Under the pieces are notes generated by a model. It was given only the letters and a program-made list of their open reading frames with translations. It made no database searches and had not been told where the DNA came from. A stretch of DNA of 64,000 nucleotides from Streptomyces sp. NBC_01341 (GTDB lineage: Bacteria; Actinomycetota; Actinomycetes; Streptomycetales; Streptomycetaceae), in NCBI RefSeq assembly GCF_035946055.1, contig NZ_CP108364.1, positions 5,394,001 through 5,458,000 on the forward strand, read 5' to 3'. Made by a program: the position numbers and the translations under genes. Positions within the stretch are counted from its first letter, which is position 1. Every line of letters begins with the position of its first letter. Positions 1 to 8,625 of this stretch are shown here, piece after piece.

Positions 1-856
1 CGCGGTCCATCGCGACACCCGCCTCCTCGTAGCCCAGACCCTGGGAGACGGGACCGCGGCCGATCGCGACCAGCAGCACCTCCGCCTCGAAGGTCTTGCC
101 GTCGGCGAGGGAGACCTTCACGCCGTCCTGCGTGTACTCGGCCTTGTCGAAGAAGGTGCCGAGGTTGAACTTGATGCCGCGCTTGCGGAACGCGCGCTCC
201 AGGAGCTTCGAGCTGTTCTCGTCCTCGACCGGGACGAGGTGCTTCAGGCCCTCGACGATCGTGACGTCGGTGCCGAAGGACTTCCACGCCGAGGCGAACT
301 CGACGCCGATGACGCCGCCGCCCAGAACGATCGCGGACTTGGGCACACGGTCCAGCTTCAGCGCGTGGTCCGAGGAGATGATGCGGTTGCCGTCGATCTC
401 CAGGCCCGGCAGCGACTTCGGCACGGAGCCGGTCGCCAGGAGCACGTGGCGGCCCTGTACGCGCTCGCCGTTCACGTCCACCGAGGTGGCCGACGACAGG
501 CGGCCCTCACCCTCGATGTAGTGGACCTTGCGCGAGGCGATGAGTCCCTGCAGGCCCTTGTAGAGGCCCGAGATCACGTCGTCCTTGTACTTGTGGACGG
601 CCGCCATGTCGATGCCCTCGAAGGTGGCCTTCACGCCGAACTGCTCGGCCTCGCGGGCCTGGTCGGCGATCTCGCCGGCGTGCAGCAGCGCCTTCGTGGG
701 GATGCAGCCGTTGTGCAGGCAGGTGCCGCCGACCTTGCCCTTCTCGATCAGTGCGACGTCCAGGCCCAGCTGAGCTCCGCGCAGGGCCGCGGCGTAACCG
801 CCGCTGCCACCGCCGAGGATCACTAGGTCGAAAACGGTGCTGGCGTCGTTCGCCAC
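1..856 (-). CDS. lpdA: Dihydrolipoyl dehydrogenase (E3), N-terminal part, cut by window edge
   Basis: Flavoprotein disulfide reductase that reoxidises lipoamide in 2-oxoacid dehydrogenase complexes (and possibly glycine cleavage), cytosolic. About 285 codons are present of the roughly 460 usual; the C-terminus lies left of base 1. The GTG start at 856 has GGAGGAC five bases upstream. Residues 11-21 form the FAD-binding LVILGGGSGGY, and GGTCLHNGCIP puts the redox-active cysteines at about residues 46 and 51. A second dinucleotide motif, GGGVIGVEFA, near residue 183 is the NAD site. The C-terminal His-Glu pair and dimer interface cannot be seen. It lies downstream of pepA on the same strand, separated by a hairpin, so it probably has its own promoter in 857-1110. 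The CxxxxC spacing and FAD motif leave little room for another disulfide reductase. Confidence 0.95.
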   Translation of the reverse strand, partial: MANDASTVFDLVILGGGSGGYAAALRGAQLGLDVALIEKGKVGGTCLHNGCIPTKALLHAGEIADQAREAEQFGVKATFEGIDMAAVHKYKDDVISGLYKGLQGLIASRKVHYIEGEGRLSSATSVDVNGERVQGRHVLLATGSVPKSLPGLEIDGNRIISSDHALKLDRVPKSAIVLGGGVIGVEFASAWKSFGTDVTIVEGLKHLVPVEDENSSKLLERAFRKRGIKFNLGTFFDKAEYTQDGVKVSLADGKTFEAEVLLVAIGRGPVSQGLGYEEAGVAMDR

Positions 857-1113
857 GTCACGTCCTCCATGCATGTGCGCCGTATGCCGGGCCCCGTCGC
901 TGGGGTGTGACCGGCCGGTCGGCTGGTGTTCGGCCGCTTGCGTTATTCGGCCCTGTGGTGGGGGCCCTGTCCTGCCGAGAACCCATCTTCGCACTTGTTG
1001 CGGGCGGACGGGACGCGGGCCCCTGCTCCGGGCCGGACGATCACCGGGCCCGAACGGTTACCGATGCGTACAGATCTCCGGAAAAAGCCGGTCGGAGCCG
1101 AAGGGTGAACGCC

Positions 1114-1143
1114 CACGGCCCCGGACGTATGCCCGGGGCCGTG
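1114..1143 (-). terminator. Hairpin terminator after pepA
   Basis: Perfect 11-bp inverted repeat (CACGGCCCCGG and its complement) around an 8-base loop, 56 bases past the pepA stop. There is no clear T-run, as is common for Streptomyces hairpin terminators. The rest of the 857-1198 gap shows nothing else I can name apart from the presumed lpdA promoter. Confidence 0.6.
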
Positions 1144-1198
1144 TACGGCGCGCGAGCACCGCGGGTGGAGCGTCCGTGCGGGACGGCCGGCCCGGACC

Positions 1199-2752
1199 TC
1201 AGCCGAGGTCGCCGGCCGCCGTGCGCTCGGCCAGCTTGACCAGGGTGCGGACCGCGGAACCGGTGCCGCCCTTGGGCGTGTAGCCGTACGGGGCGCCCTC
1301 GTGGAACGCCGGGCCCGCGATGTCCAGGTGCGCCCAGGCGATGCCCTCGCCCACGAACTCCTTGAGGAACAGACCGGCCACGAGGCCGCCGCCCATGCGC
1401 TCGCCCATGTTGGCGATGTCGGCGGTCGGGGAGTCCATGCCCTTGCGCAGGTCGGCGGGGAGCGGCATCGGCCACGAGGCCTCGCCGACCTCCTCGGCGA
1501 TCTCGTGGATCGACGTACGGAACGCGTCGTCGTTGGACATCACACCGAAGGTGCGGTTGCCGAGGGCGAGGACCATCGCACCGGTCAGGGTCGCGACGTC
1601 GACGATGGCGTCGGGCTTCTCCTCCGAGGCGCGGGTCAGCGCGTCGGCGAGGACCAGACGGCCCTCGGCGTCCGTGTTGAGGACCTCGACGGTCTTGCCG
1701 CTGTACATGTGCAGCACGTCACCCGGGCGGGTGGCGTTGCCGGAGGGCATGTTCTCGGCGAGGGCCAGCCAGCCGGTGACGTTGACCTGGAGGCCGAGGC
1801 GGGACGCCGAGACGACGGCGGCGAACACGGCGGCCGCGCCGCTCATGTCGCACTTCATCGTCTCGTTGTGGCCGGCCGGCTTGAGCGAGATGCCGCCCGA
1901 GTCGTAGGTGATGCCCTTGCCCACGAGGGCCAGGGTCTTCTCGGCCTTGGGGTGGGTGTAGGCCAGCTTGACCAGGCGCGGTCCGTGGGTGGAGCCCTGG
2001 CCGACGCCGAGCAGGCCGCCGTAGCCGCCCTTGACGAGCGCCTTCTCGTCGAGGACCTGCACCTTGATGCCGTGCTCCTTGCCGGCGGCGGTGGCCACGG
2101 CTGCGAAGGACTCGGGGTACAGGTCGTTCGGCGGGGTGTTGATCAGGTCGCGGGCCCGGTTGATCTCCTCGGCCACCGCGACGGCGCGCTCGGCGGCCGC
2201 CTTGAAGGCCTTGTCGCGCGGCTTGGTGCCGAGCAGGGCGACCTCGCCGAGCGGCAGCTTCCTGGCGTCGGGCTTGGCGCCCTTGGGGGCGAGCTTGTTC
2301 TCGCCGCCCTGGTAGGCGGTGAAGGCGTACGCGCCGAGGAGGGCACCCTCCGCGACGGCCGAGGCATCCTCGACGGACTCGGTCGGCAGCGCGAATCCGG
2401 CCTTCTTCGAGCCCTTCAGCGCACGTGCGGCGCTGCCGGCGGCCCGGCGGAGCGTCTCGGCGTCGTAGGCCTCGTCCTTCTCCGGGACCGGACCGAGTCC
2501 GACCGCGATGACGACGGGGGCCTTCAGGCCGGAGGGGGCGGGGAGCTTGGTCACTTCGCCCTCGGCCCCGGAGGCGCCCAGGGTCTCCAGGACGGCGGCG
2601 AGCTTTCCGTCGAACGCCTTGTCCACGGCCTCGGCGCCCGGTGCCACGACCAGGCCCCCGGACTTGGACCCAGCGCCCTTGGCGATACCGACGACGAGTG
2701 CGTCGGCGCGCAGCGTCGCCGCACCTGAGGTGCTGAGAGTGAGAGCAGTCAC
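1199..2752 (-). CDS. pepA: Leucyl aminopeptidase, M17 family
   Basis: Cytosolic di-metal aminopeptidase that removes N-terminal residues from peptides and contributes to peptide and glutathione-derived Cys-Gly turnover. The 517-residue product has the normal family length. The M17 signature NTDAEGRL sits near residue 358, and the metal and active-site segment GKGITYDSGG lies around residue 276. The first ~170 residues are the variable N-terminal regulatory domain. I chose GTG 2752 (VTALTLSTSG) because the reading frame upstream of it is poorly conserved in character; a GGAAG-like site precedes it. A longer frame to 2818 is open. It lies just downstream of cobS on the same strand; the same neighbourhood (cobS, cobT, aminopeptidase) is recalled for M. 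tuberculosis pepB. Confidence 0.95.
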   Translation of the reverse strand: MTALTLSTSGAATLRADALVVGIAKGAGSKSGGLVVAPGAEAVDKAFDGKLAAVLETLGASGAEGEVTKLPAPSGLKAPVVIAVGLGPVPEKDEAYDAETLRRAAGSAARALKGSKKAGFALPTESVEDASAVAEGALLGAYAFTAYQGGENKLAPKGAKPDARKLPLGEVALLGTKPRDKAFKAAAERAVAVAEEINRARDLINTPPNDLYPESFAAVATAAGKEHGIKVQVLDEKALVKGGYGGLLGVGQGSTHGPRLVKLAYTHPKAEKTLALVGKGITYDSGGISLKPAGHNETMKCDMSGAAAVFAAVVSASRLGLQVNVTGWLALAENMPSGNATRPGDVLHMYSGKTVEVLNTDAEGRLVLADALTRASEEKPDAIVDVATLTGAMVLALGNRTFGVMSNDDAFRTSIHEIAEEVGEASWPMPLPADLRKGMDSPTADIANMGERMGGGLVAGLFLKEFVGEGIAWAHLDIAGPAFHEGAPYGYTPKGGTGSAVRTLVKLAERTAAGDLG

Positions 2753-2962
2753 GGTGGTGGAATCTCGCTTCCGTTGAGTTGTGTGCCGGTCGAGGGGTGG
2801 GCCGACCGGGCCCGGCACATCGCGGACGCCGCCGCAATGTGCCGGTAATGAGCCTACGCGCGCCCGGGTCCCGGGCTCACGGGGGCGGGGCCGTCCGGTG
2901 GGCGGGGGTGCGCGGTGCGGCGCCCGCAGGGCCCCTGGCGGCCTCCGCTCGGACCCGGCCGG

Positions 2963-3754
2963 TCAGCCCAGCGCCAGCGCCAGCAGGGCCGTGGTGGCCG
3001 CGGTCTCCTCCAGTGCGCCGAACACGTCGCCGGTCACCCCGCCGAAGCGCCGCACGCAGTGACGCAGCATCAGGTGCGCGGCGCCGGTGCCCGCCAGGAC
3101 CGCGAGCGCCTGGTGAAGGGCCGCGCCGTGTCCGCCCAGCAGGGCGCCGCCCCCCGCGCAGCAGGCGACCACGACGCAGGCCGCCGCCGCCGCACCCGGC
3201 GGCGGCACCGTACCCGCCACCGCCGCGCCGAGGCCCTCCGGTCGCGCCGCCGGGACACCGCGGCGCGAGGCGAGCGTCAGCGCGAGCCTGGCCGTGACGG
3301 CGGCGGCCACCGTGCCCAGCGCGCCGTCGGCCCATCCGCGGCCGTACAGCTCGAAGAGGGCGGCGACCTGCGCCAGCAGCACGAACAGCAGGGTGACCAC
3401 GCCGAACGGGCCGATGTCCGACTGCTTCATGATCCGCAGGGCGGCCTCGGCCGGTTTCGCGCTGCCGAGCCCGTCGGCGGTGTCCGCGAGCCCGTCCAGG
3501 TGCAGCCCTCTGGTCACCGCGGCCGGGAGCGCGGCGGAGGCGACCGCCGCCACCAGCGGTCCCGCCCCGCCGAGCAGCAGCAGGCTCCCCGGGACGGCCG
3601 CGAGCAGGCCCACGGCGAGCCCGGCGAGCGGAGCGCACAGCATGCCCGCGCGGGCGGTTCCGCGGTCCCAGCGGGTGACGCGGACGGGGAGCGCGGTCAG
3701 GGTGCCGAAGGCGAAACGCAGGCCGTGGCTGTTCAGGGAGGTCACCGCGCGCAC
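2963..3754 (-). CDS. cobS: Adenosylcobinamide-GDP ribazoletransferase (cobalamin synthase)
   Basis: Integral membrane enzyme that joins adenosylcobinamide-GDP and alpha-ribazole (phosphate) in the last assembly steps of adenosylcobalamin. The 263-residue product is hydrophobic with several membrane segments. It carries the family motif GLHLDGLADTADGLG near residue 82, whose acidic residues are the proposed metal/substrate site. Two in-frame GTG codons (3754, 3745) could start it; I give the longer. It belongs with cobT and cobU on the same strand, though the oppositely transcribed membrane gene at 3833-4606 separates them. No cobalamin riboswitch is visible upstream: the gap to the divergent gene is only about 80 bases. 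Confidence 0.92.
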   Translation of the reverse strand: MRAVTSLNSHGLRFAFGTLTALPVRVTRWDRGTARAGMLCAPLAGLAVGLLAAVPGSLLLLGGAGPLVAAVASAALPAAVTRGLHLDGLADTADGLGSAKPAEAALRIMKQSDIGPFGVVTLLFVLLAQVAALFELYGRGWADGALGTVAAAVTARLALTLASRRGVPAARPEGLGAAVAGTVPPPGAAAAACVVVACCAGGGALLGGHGAALHQALAVLAGTGAAHLMLRHCVRRFGGVTGDVFGALEETAATTALLALALG

Positions 3755-3832
3755 GCTAGCCGGTGTGACCGGGCGCCAGATGGGGCAAAGTAGCTCGAAA
3801 GCCGCATAGGTGGGTCTCCGGATGGAGGTGGC

Positions 3833-4606
3833 ATGGGTCACTGGTTCCAGCAGAACATCGTCGAGCCTGGCAAGCTCCCGCTGCTGATCGCCCTGAGCGC
3901 CTTCGTGCTGACCTTCGCCGTCACCCGGATGATCACCCGCCTGATCAGAGCGGGGAAGGGGCCGTTCCGCAACATCACACCCGGCGGTGTGCACGTCCAC
4001 CACGTGGTGCCGGGCGTCGTGCTCTCGGTGGTCGGAGGGTTCGGCGCGGTCGCGAGCGGTCAGCAGGGCGTGACCGCCGGGGTCTTCGCGGTCGTCTTCG
4101 GCCTCGGCGCGGGCCTCGTGCTCGACGAGTTCGCGCTGATCCTGCACCTGGACGACGTGTACTGGACCGAGGAGGGCCGGCAGAGCGTGGAGGTCGTCGT
4201 CCTCACCGCCTCGCTCGTCCTGCTCGTGCTGCTCGGTTTCTCACCGCTCGGCGTGGACGAGCTGACGGGTGAGCAGCAGCAGGGCAGGCTGGGCGTCGTC
4301 CTGACCTACGTCGCCAACTTCGGCTTCGTGCTCATCGCCCTGTTCAAGGGCAAGGCCCGGATGGCGGTGATCGGGACCCTCATCCCGTTCATCGCGCTGA
4401 TCGGGGCGATCCGGCTGGCCCGGCCCGCCTCGCTCTGGGCGAAGCGCTTCTACCGACGCCGCCACAGGGCCCGCGCCAGAGCGGTGCTGAGGGCCTATCA
4501 CCACGACGTGCGCTGGGCCGGACCCCGGCGCCGCTTCCAGGACCTGATCGGCGGGGCTCCGGACAGGACCCCGCTCCCGGGGCCCCGGCCCGGTGCCGGT
4601 CCCTGA
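3833..4606 (+). CDS. Conserved integral membrane protein, function unknown
   Basis: 257-residue protein with about six hydrophobic segments: roughly residues 15-38, 56-78, 84-105, 121-142, 158-175 and 180-200. A basic cytoplasmic tail rich in Arg and Pro follows. A His-rich stretch, GVHVHHVV near residue 57, is the only motif-like feature and might bind metal, but that is a guess. The ATG at 3833 has GGAGG seven bases upstream. It lies between cobS (divergent, 78 bases) and cobT (convergent, 26 bases), so it is a separate transcription unit set inside the cobalamin genes. I recognise it only as a conserved actinobacterial membrane protein; no transport family is evident. Confidence 0.85.
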   Translation: MGHWFQQNIVEPGKLPLLIALSAFVLTFAVTRMITRLIRAGKGPFRNITPGGVHVHHVVPGVVLSVVGGFGAVASGQQGVTAGVFAVVFGLGAGLVLDEFALILHLDDVYWTEEGRQSVEVVVLTASLVLLVLLGFSPLGVDELTGEQQQGRLGVVLTYVANFGFVLIALFKGKARMAVIGTLIPFIALIGAIRLARPASLWAKRFYRRRHRARARAVLRAYHHDVRWAGPRRRFQDLIGGAPDRTPLPGPRPGAGP

Positions 4607-4632
4607 GGGCCACCCGACAGGCTCTGAGACGC

Positions 4633-5781
4633 TCAGGCGGTCGTCCCCGCGGGCCGCGGGTCCCCGGGCGCCTCGCCGTCCTCCGCCCGGTCCACGTCCT
4701 GCGAGGCGTCCTCGGAAGGCTTCTCCTCGTCCCCGGCGGACTCCCGTACCCGCTCGGGGAGTTCCGCCGCGAGCGCCGCCGCGGCCTGGACGAGCGGAAG
4801 GGCCAGCAGCGCGCCGCTCCCCTCACCGACCGTCACCCCGTGGTCCAGCAGCGGTGTCAGAGCCATCCGGTCCAGCGCCTTCGCCTGCGCGGGCTCGCCG
4901 CTCACCTGGCCGGCGAGCCACCAGTCGGGAGCCCGGAAGGCCGCCCGCTGGGCCACCAGTGCGCACGCGGCCGAGACCACGCCGTCCAGCACCACGGGCA
5001 TCCGGCGCACCGCGCTCTGCAGCAGGAAGCCGGTCATCGCCGCCAGATCCGCGCCGCCCACCGCCGCCAGCAGCTCCAGCTGGTCACCGAGTACGGGGCG
5101 GGCCCGCCGCAGCGCGTCCCGGATCGCCGCGCACTTGCGCATCCACGCCAGGTCGTCGATGCGGGCGCCACCGCGCCCGGTCACCACCGAGGCGTCCGTG
5201 CCGCACAGGGCCGCGATCAGGGTCGAGGCCGCCGTCGTACCGCCGACGCTGAGATCCCCCAGCACCACCAGGTCCGTGCCGGAGTCGGCCTCCTCGTCGG
5301 CGACGCGCATCCCGAGGCGTACGGCCCGCTCGGCCTCCTCGGCCGTGAGCGCGTCCTCGATGTCGATCCGGCCGCTGCCCCGCCGCACCCGGTCGCGCAC
5401 GACGGCGTCCGGCAGCAGCTCGGGGTCGCAGTCCAGGCCGGCGTCCACGATCCGTACCGGCACGGAGAGGCGGCGGGCCAGCACGGCGACGGTGCTGGCG
5501 CCGTCCAGCGTGGCCCGTACCAGCTGGTGCGCGGTCCCGGCGGCCCGGCCGGAAACCCCCAGCTCGGCGACCCCGTGGTCCCCGGCGAACAGCACGACGC
5601 GCGGGTGGTCCACCGGCTTGACCGGCACCGACTGCTGGGCGGCCGAGAGCCATTCACCCAGTTCGTCGAGCCGGCCGAGGGCGCCCACGGGCACGGCCAG
5701 CCGTTCCCGGCGTTCCTCGGCGTCACGCCGCACACCCCCGTCGGGGCGTTCGATCAGGTCGGAGAAGTCGTCCAGATTCAC
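4633..5781 (-). CDS. cobT: Nicotinate-nucleotide-dimethylbenzimidazole phosphoribosyltransferase
   Basis: Makes alpha-ribazole 5'-phosphate from nicotinate mononucleotide and dimethylbenzimidazole, activating the lower ligand for CobS. The product is 382 residues; the first ~340 fit the CobT family, with VVLFAGDHGVAELGV near residue 63 and LVVLGDLSVGGTTAAST near 168 as typical substrate-binding loops. The last ~40 residues are acidic and Pro-rich, low in complexity, and absent from enterobacterial CobT. Start is GTG 5781. CobU lies upstream on the same strand across a 112-base gap. The stop is 26 bases from the convergent membrane gene, with no room for a separate terminator. Confidence 0.93.
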   Translation of the reverse strand: MNLDDFSDLIERPDGGVRRDAEERRERLAVPVGALGRLDELGEWLSAAQQSVPVKPVDHPRVVLFAGDHGVAELGVSGRAAGTAHQLVRATLDGASTVAVLARRLSVPVRIVDAGLDCDPELLPDAVVRDRVRRGSGRIDIEDALTAEEAERAVRLGMRVADEEADSGTDLVVLGDLSVGGTTAASTLIAALCGTDASVVTGRGGARIDDLAWMRKCAAIRDALRRARPVLGDQLELLAAVGGADLAAMTGFLLQSAVRRMPVVLDGVVSAACALVAQRAAFRAPDWWLAGQVSGEPAQAKALDRMALTPLLDHGVTVGEGSGALLALPLVQAAAALAAELPERVRESAGDEEKPSEDASQDVDRAEDGEAPGDPRPAGTTA

Positions 5782-5893
5782 GGGGGTCTGCCTCGCGGGT
5801 CGTCACAGGGTGGGCCGGAACCCGCTGGGGGTTCCTGTCGGGAACAGTACCCGGCAGCCCCGCACGCCTCCCCGTCCCCGCACCCCACGGCGA

Positions 5894-7096
5894 TCAGCCG
5901 CGCAGCACCAGGGCCCGCCCGGCCACCACCAGCAGCACCTCCTCGCACTCGGCGGCGAACGCGGCGTTCAGGCGGCCCAGTTCGTCCCGGAAGCGCCGTC
6001 CGGAGGCCGTCGCCGGAACCACGCCCGAACCGACCTCGTTCGTCACCGCGACGACCGTACGACGCGTTCCGCGCACCGCGCGGACCAGCTCGGCGACCCG
6101 CTCGCGCAGCTTCTCCTGCCCGCCGTCCGTCCACCCGGTGTCGTCCCACGCGTCCACCCGGTCCATGGCGTCCGTCAGCCACAGCGACAGGCAGTCGATC
6201 AGAAGGGGCGGCCCGTCCTGCTCCAGCAGTCCCGCCAGTTCGCACGTCTCCTCGGTGCGCCACGCCGCCGGCCTGCGCTCCCGGTGCAGCCCGATCCGGG
6301 CCTCCCACTCCGTATCGCCCTGCCGGCGGCCACCCGTCGCCACGTACACCACCTCGGGGTACGTCTCCAGGCGCTGTTCGGCCTCCACCGACTTCCCCGA
6401 CCGGGCACCGCCCGTCACCAGCGTGCGCCGGGGCACCTCGGGCACGGCGTGGTACGCGCCCACCGGCAGGGTCGTCCCGTCCGGCGCGGCCCGTGCCCCG
6501 GCGGACGCGAGCCGCCGGTCCAGCTCGGCACCGGGCGGCGCGTCGTGGTCCAGGTGGACCGCGACGACCTCGGTGGCGGTGGTGACCGCCCCGACGGCCC
6601 GCAGCCTGGCCACGGCGTCCGGCCGGCCGAGCACGTCGCACACGACCATGTCGTAGGGCTCGGCGAACGGATCGGCCAGACCGGCGGGGGAGGCCCCGGG
6701 AGGCAGATAGAGCAGGCGCTCGCCCTCGGGCGACGTCACCTCGTAGCCGGTGCCCGGCGCGTCCATCGCCATGGCGCGGACCCGGTGGCCGCTGATCAGT
6801 GTCAGCTCCTGGCCGTCCGGCACCCGTCCGGCGGCGGGCAGAGAGGCGGGAAGTTCCACCGCCGGCCCGTCATGAGGATGGGTCAGCAGCACCTGGCGCA
6901 CGCCCGAGAGCGAACGCCCGGCGCGCGCCGCGGCGAACACGGCTCCCGGTGTGAGGTCCAGCAGCAGTGCGTCGTCGACGAGCAGCGCGGTGGCGGCGCG
7001 GGCCCGCGCACCGCGGGACGACGCGCAGACGGCGCACGGGCAGTCGGGCCGCGGCAGCCCGTCAGGGGCTCCGGTGCCGAGCAGAGTCAGTTCCAC
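5894..7096 (-). CDS. cobU: Fusion: MBL-fold domain + CobU (adenosylcobinamide kinase/guanylyltransferase)
   Basis: 400-residue two-domain protein. Residues 1 to about 215 look like a metallo-beta-lactamase-fold domain of the PQQ synthase B-like kind: MELTLLGTGAPDGLPR followed by CPCAVC. Its metal motif reads THPHDGPA instead of HxHxDH, so the site is degenerate. Residues from about 222 are CobU, which phosphorylates adenosylcobinamide and transfers GMP. They include the P-loop GGARSGKS (about 228-235), the GGRRQGDTEWEARI segment with the usual CobU histidine region (HRERRP), and TNEVGSGVVP. GTG 7096 is preceded by GGGAGG. It heads the leftward cob unit and is divergent from the small gene at 7183. 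The N-domain's role is unknown; a link to corrinoid handling is only an inference from the fusion. Confidence 0.88.
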   Translation of the reverse strand: MELTLLGTGAPDGLPRPDCPCAVCASSRGARARAATALLVDDALLLDLTPGAVFAAARAGRSLSGVRQVLLTHPHDGPAVELPASLPAAGRVPDGQELTLISGHRVRAMAMDAPGTGYEVTSPEGERLLYLPPGASPAGLADPFAEPYDMVVCDVLGRPDAVARLRAVGAVTTATEVVAVHLDHDAPPGAELDRRLASAGARAAPDGTTLPVGAYHAVPEVPRRTLVTGGARSGKSVEAEQRLETYPEVVYVATGGRRQGDTEWEARIGLHRERRPAAWRTEETCELAGLLEQDGPPLLIDCLSLWLTDAMDRVDAWDDTGWTDGGQEKLRERVAELVRAVRGTRRTVVAVTNEVGSGVVPATASGRRFRDELGRLNAAFAAECEEVLLVVAGRALVLRG

Positions 7097-7182
7097 GCTC
7101 CGATCCTCCCGTGTCAGTGAAGCACCTGCGCGCCCGGCACACCCACTAGTCTTCTGGGAGCAACGTGACCCAGGAGGCGGAC

Positions 7183-7386
7183 ATGGCGTGGACGTGGCGG
7201 TTCGAGAAGTCCGACGGTACGGAGACGGAGCCGGCGCTGCAGCCGGAGGAGTTCACGACGCAGGGCGACGCGGAGTCCTGGATCGGTGAGTTCTGGAAGG
7301 AGCTCCTGGAAGGCGGCGCGGACCAGGTGTCGCTCTTCGAGGACGCGACGAAGATCTACGGACCCATGAGTCTCCAGGCCGACTGA
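7183..7386 (+). CDS. Small conserved hypothetical protein (67 aa)
   Basis: Begins MAWTWRFEKSDG at ATG 7183, with AGGAGG six bases upstream; an in-frame GTG at 7165 lacks a site. The product is acidic, soluble and without membrane segments or a cysteine motif. It is Trp/Phe-rich at the N-terminus and predicted alpha-beta mix. It resembles short conserved Streptomyces proteins of unknown role. It is divergent from cobU by 86 bases and convergent with the HtrA-like gene across a hairpin. I cannot assign a function. Confidence 0.8.
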   Translation: MAWTWRFEKSDGTETEPALQPEEFTTQGDAESWIGEFWKELLEGGADQVSLFEDATKIYGPMSLQAD

Positions 7387-7393
7387 GGCTCCC

Positions 7394-7420
7394 TGACCCG
7401 CCCGGACCCCGGGCGGGTCA
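7394..7420. terminator. Hairpin between convergent genes
   Basis: 12-bp perfect inverted repeat (TGACCCGCCCGG and complement) with a 3-base loop. It begins 8 bases past the stop of the small gene and 58 bases from the end of the protease gene, and could end transcription from both sides. Confidence 0.65.
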
Positions 7421-7477
7421 CCGCCGGACGGTGCGGGGTTCCCGCTCCCTGATCCAGCCTGATCCGAACGGAAGACC

Positions 7478-8551
7478 CTAGATCTCGCCCAGGGTGACCT
7501 GGACCGTCTTCTTCGCGTCCCCCCGGGTGTACGCCACGGTGACCTTCTCGCCCGGCTTGTCACCCGCCAGCGCCTCCGAGAGCGAGGTGATGGTGGTGAC
7601 CCGGTCGTCGCCGATCCGGGTGATGACGTCCCCGACGCGCAGACCCGCGTCGGCGGCCCCGCCGCCCTTCTGGACGCTGACGATCGCGACGCCCGCCGGC
7701 CGGTACTCGTCGTCGACGACGGTGCGTCCCGTGATGTTCAGCGCCGCCCGGCCCGAGTCGGTGACCTTGCCGGACTTGATGATCTGGTCGGCGACCGTGC
7801 GGACCATGGAGACGGGGATCGCGAAACCGATCCCCGGTGCCGCGCTGTCGCCCAGCTGGGGATCCGTCGCCGCGAGGGTCGGGATGCCGATCACCTCGCT
7901 GTCCAGGTTCACCAGCGCGCCGCCACTGTTGCCGGGGTTGATGGCCGCCGACGTCTGCACCATGTCGGCCAGGGTCGCCCCCGTGCCGCCGCCGGAGGTG
8001 CTCTCACTGACGGTCCGGCCCACGGCCGAGACGATGCCCTGGGTGACGCTGCTGGACAGGCCGAGCGGGGAACCCATCGCCAGGACGATCTGCCCCACCT
8101 CGACCGTGTCGGTGTCGCCGAAGCGCGCGGCGCGCAGTCCCGCGGGCACGTCGTCGAGCTTGACGACCGCCAGGTCCTGCTCCGGGTAGGAGGAGACCAG
8201 GGTGGCCTTCAGCTCCTTCTCACCGGTCGCGACACTGACGGCGAAGGTCTTCTCGCTGCCCACGACGTGCGCGTTCGTGACGATGTGGCCCTTGTCGTCG
8301 TAGACGATGCCCGAGCCGAGCCCGTCACCGGCGGCGATCTGCACCACGGAGGGCAGCACGTCCTTGATGACCGCCTGGTACTGGTCCTCGAGGTCGCCGG
8401 CCGCCCGCGACACCACTCCCTGCTGTGCCGGAGCCGCCGCCGGGGCGGAGCCGGGCCCCGCACAGCCCCCCGCCAGGACGACCGCGCACACTGCGGCGGC
8501 CGACGGCATGAGGGAACGGCGTACACGGCTTCGGCACGGCGATGCGTCCAT
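7478..8551 (-). CDS. HtrA/DegP-like serine protease, S1C with PDZ, predicted lipoprotein
   Basis: 357 residues. An N-terminal signal with lipobox LAGGC (Cys near residue 30) predicts a membrane-anchored protein outside the cytoplasmic membrane. The trypsin-like domain (about 55-245) has the full triad: His in IVTNAHVVG near 94, Asp in YPEQDLAVVKL near 123, and Ser in NPGNSGGAL near 208. A C-terminal PDZ domain (about 260-350) has GLRVGDVITRIGD. The family degrades or refolds misfolded exported proteins. ATG 8551 has no strong ribosome site; ATG 8509 would shorten the signal's N-region. It is flanked by a hairpin and sits upstream of pspA, consistent with envelope-stress grouping, but no direct regulatory site is visible. 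Confidence 0.9.
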   Translation of the reverse strand: MDASPCRSRVRRSLMPSAAAVCAVVLAGGCAGPGSAPAAAPAQQGVVSRAAGDLEDQYQAVIKDVLPSVVQIAAGDGLGSGIVYDDKGHIVTNAHVVGSEKTFAVSVATGEKELKATLVSSYPEQDLAVVKLDDVPAGLRAARFGDTDTVEVGQIVLAMGSPLGLSSSVTQGIVSAVGRTVSESTSGGGTGATLADMVQTSAAINPGNSGGALVNLDSEVIGIPTLAATDPQLGDSAAPGIGFAIPVSMVRTVADQIIKSGKVTDSGRAALNITGRTVVDDEYRPAGVAIVSVQKGGGAADAGLRVGDVITRIGDDRVTTITSLSEALAGDKPGEKVTVAYTRGDAKKTVQVTLGEI

Positions 8552-8625
8552 GCCCGGAGTATGGCCAGGCCGCCAAGCCGGTGCCCTGCGCTGGTGGGCC
8601 GATCAGGCGTACGTCCCGGCCCGGT

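Noticed and set aside
1301..2728. 475-residue open frame opposite pepA, rich in Gly, Val and Arg
   Set aside because: Antisense shadow of pepA caused by high GC; composition is biased and pepA has clear motifs on the other strand.
7097..7182. Cobalamin riboswitch expected before the cob genes
   Set aside because: The divergent gap is too short and contains no B12-box-like sequence; none is visible before cobS or cobT either.
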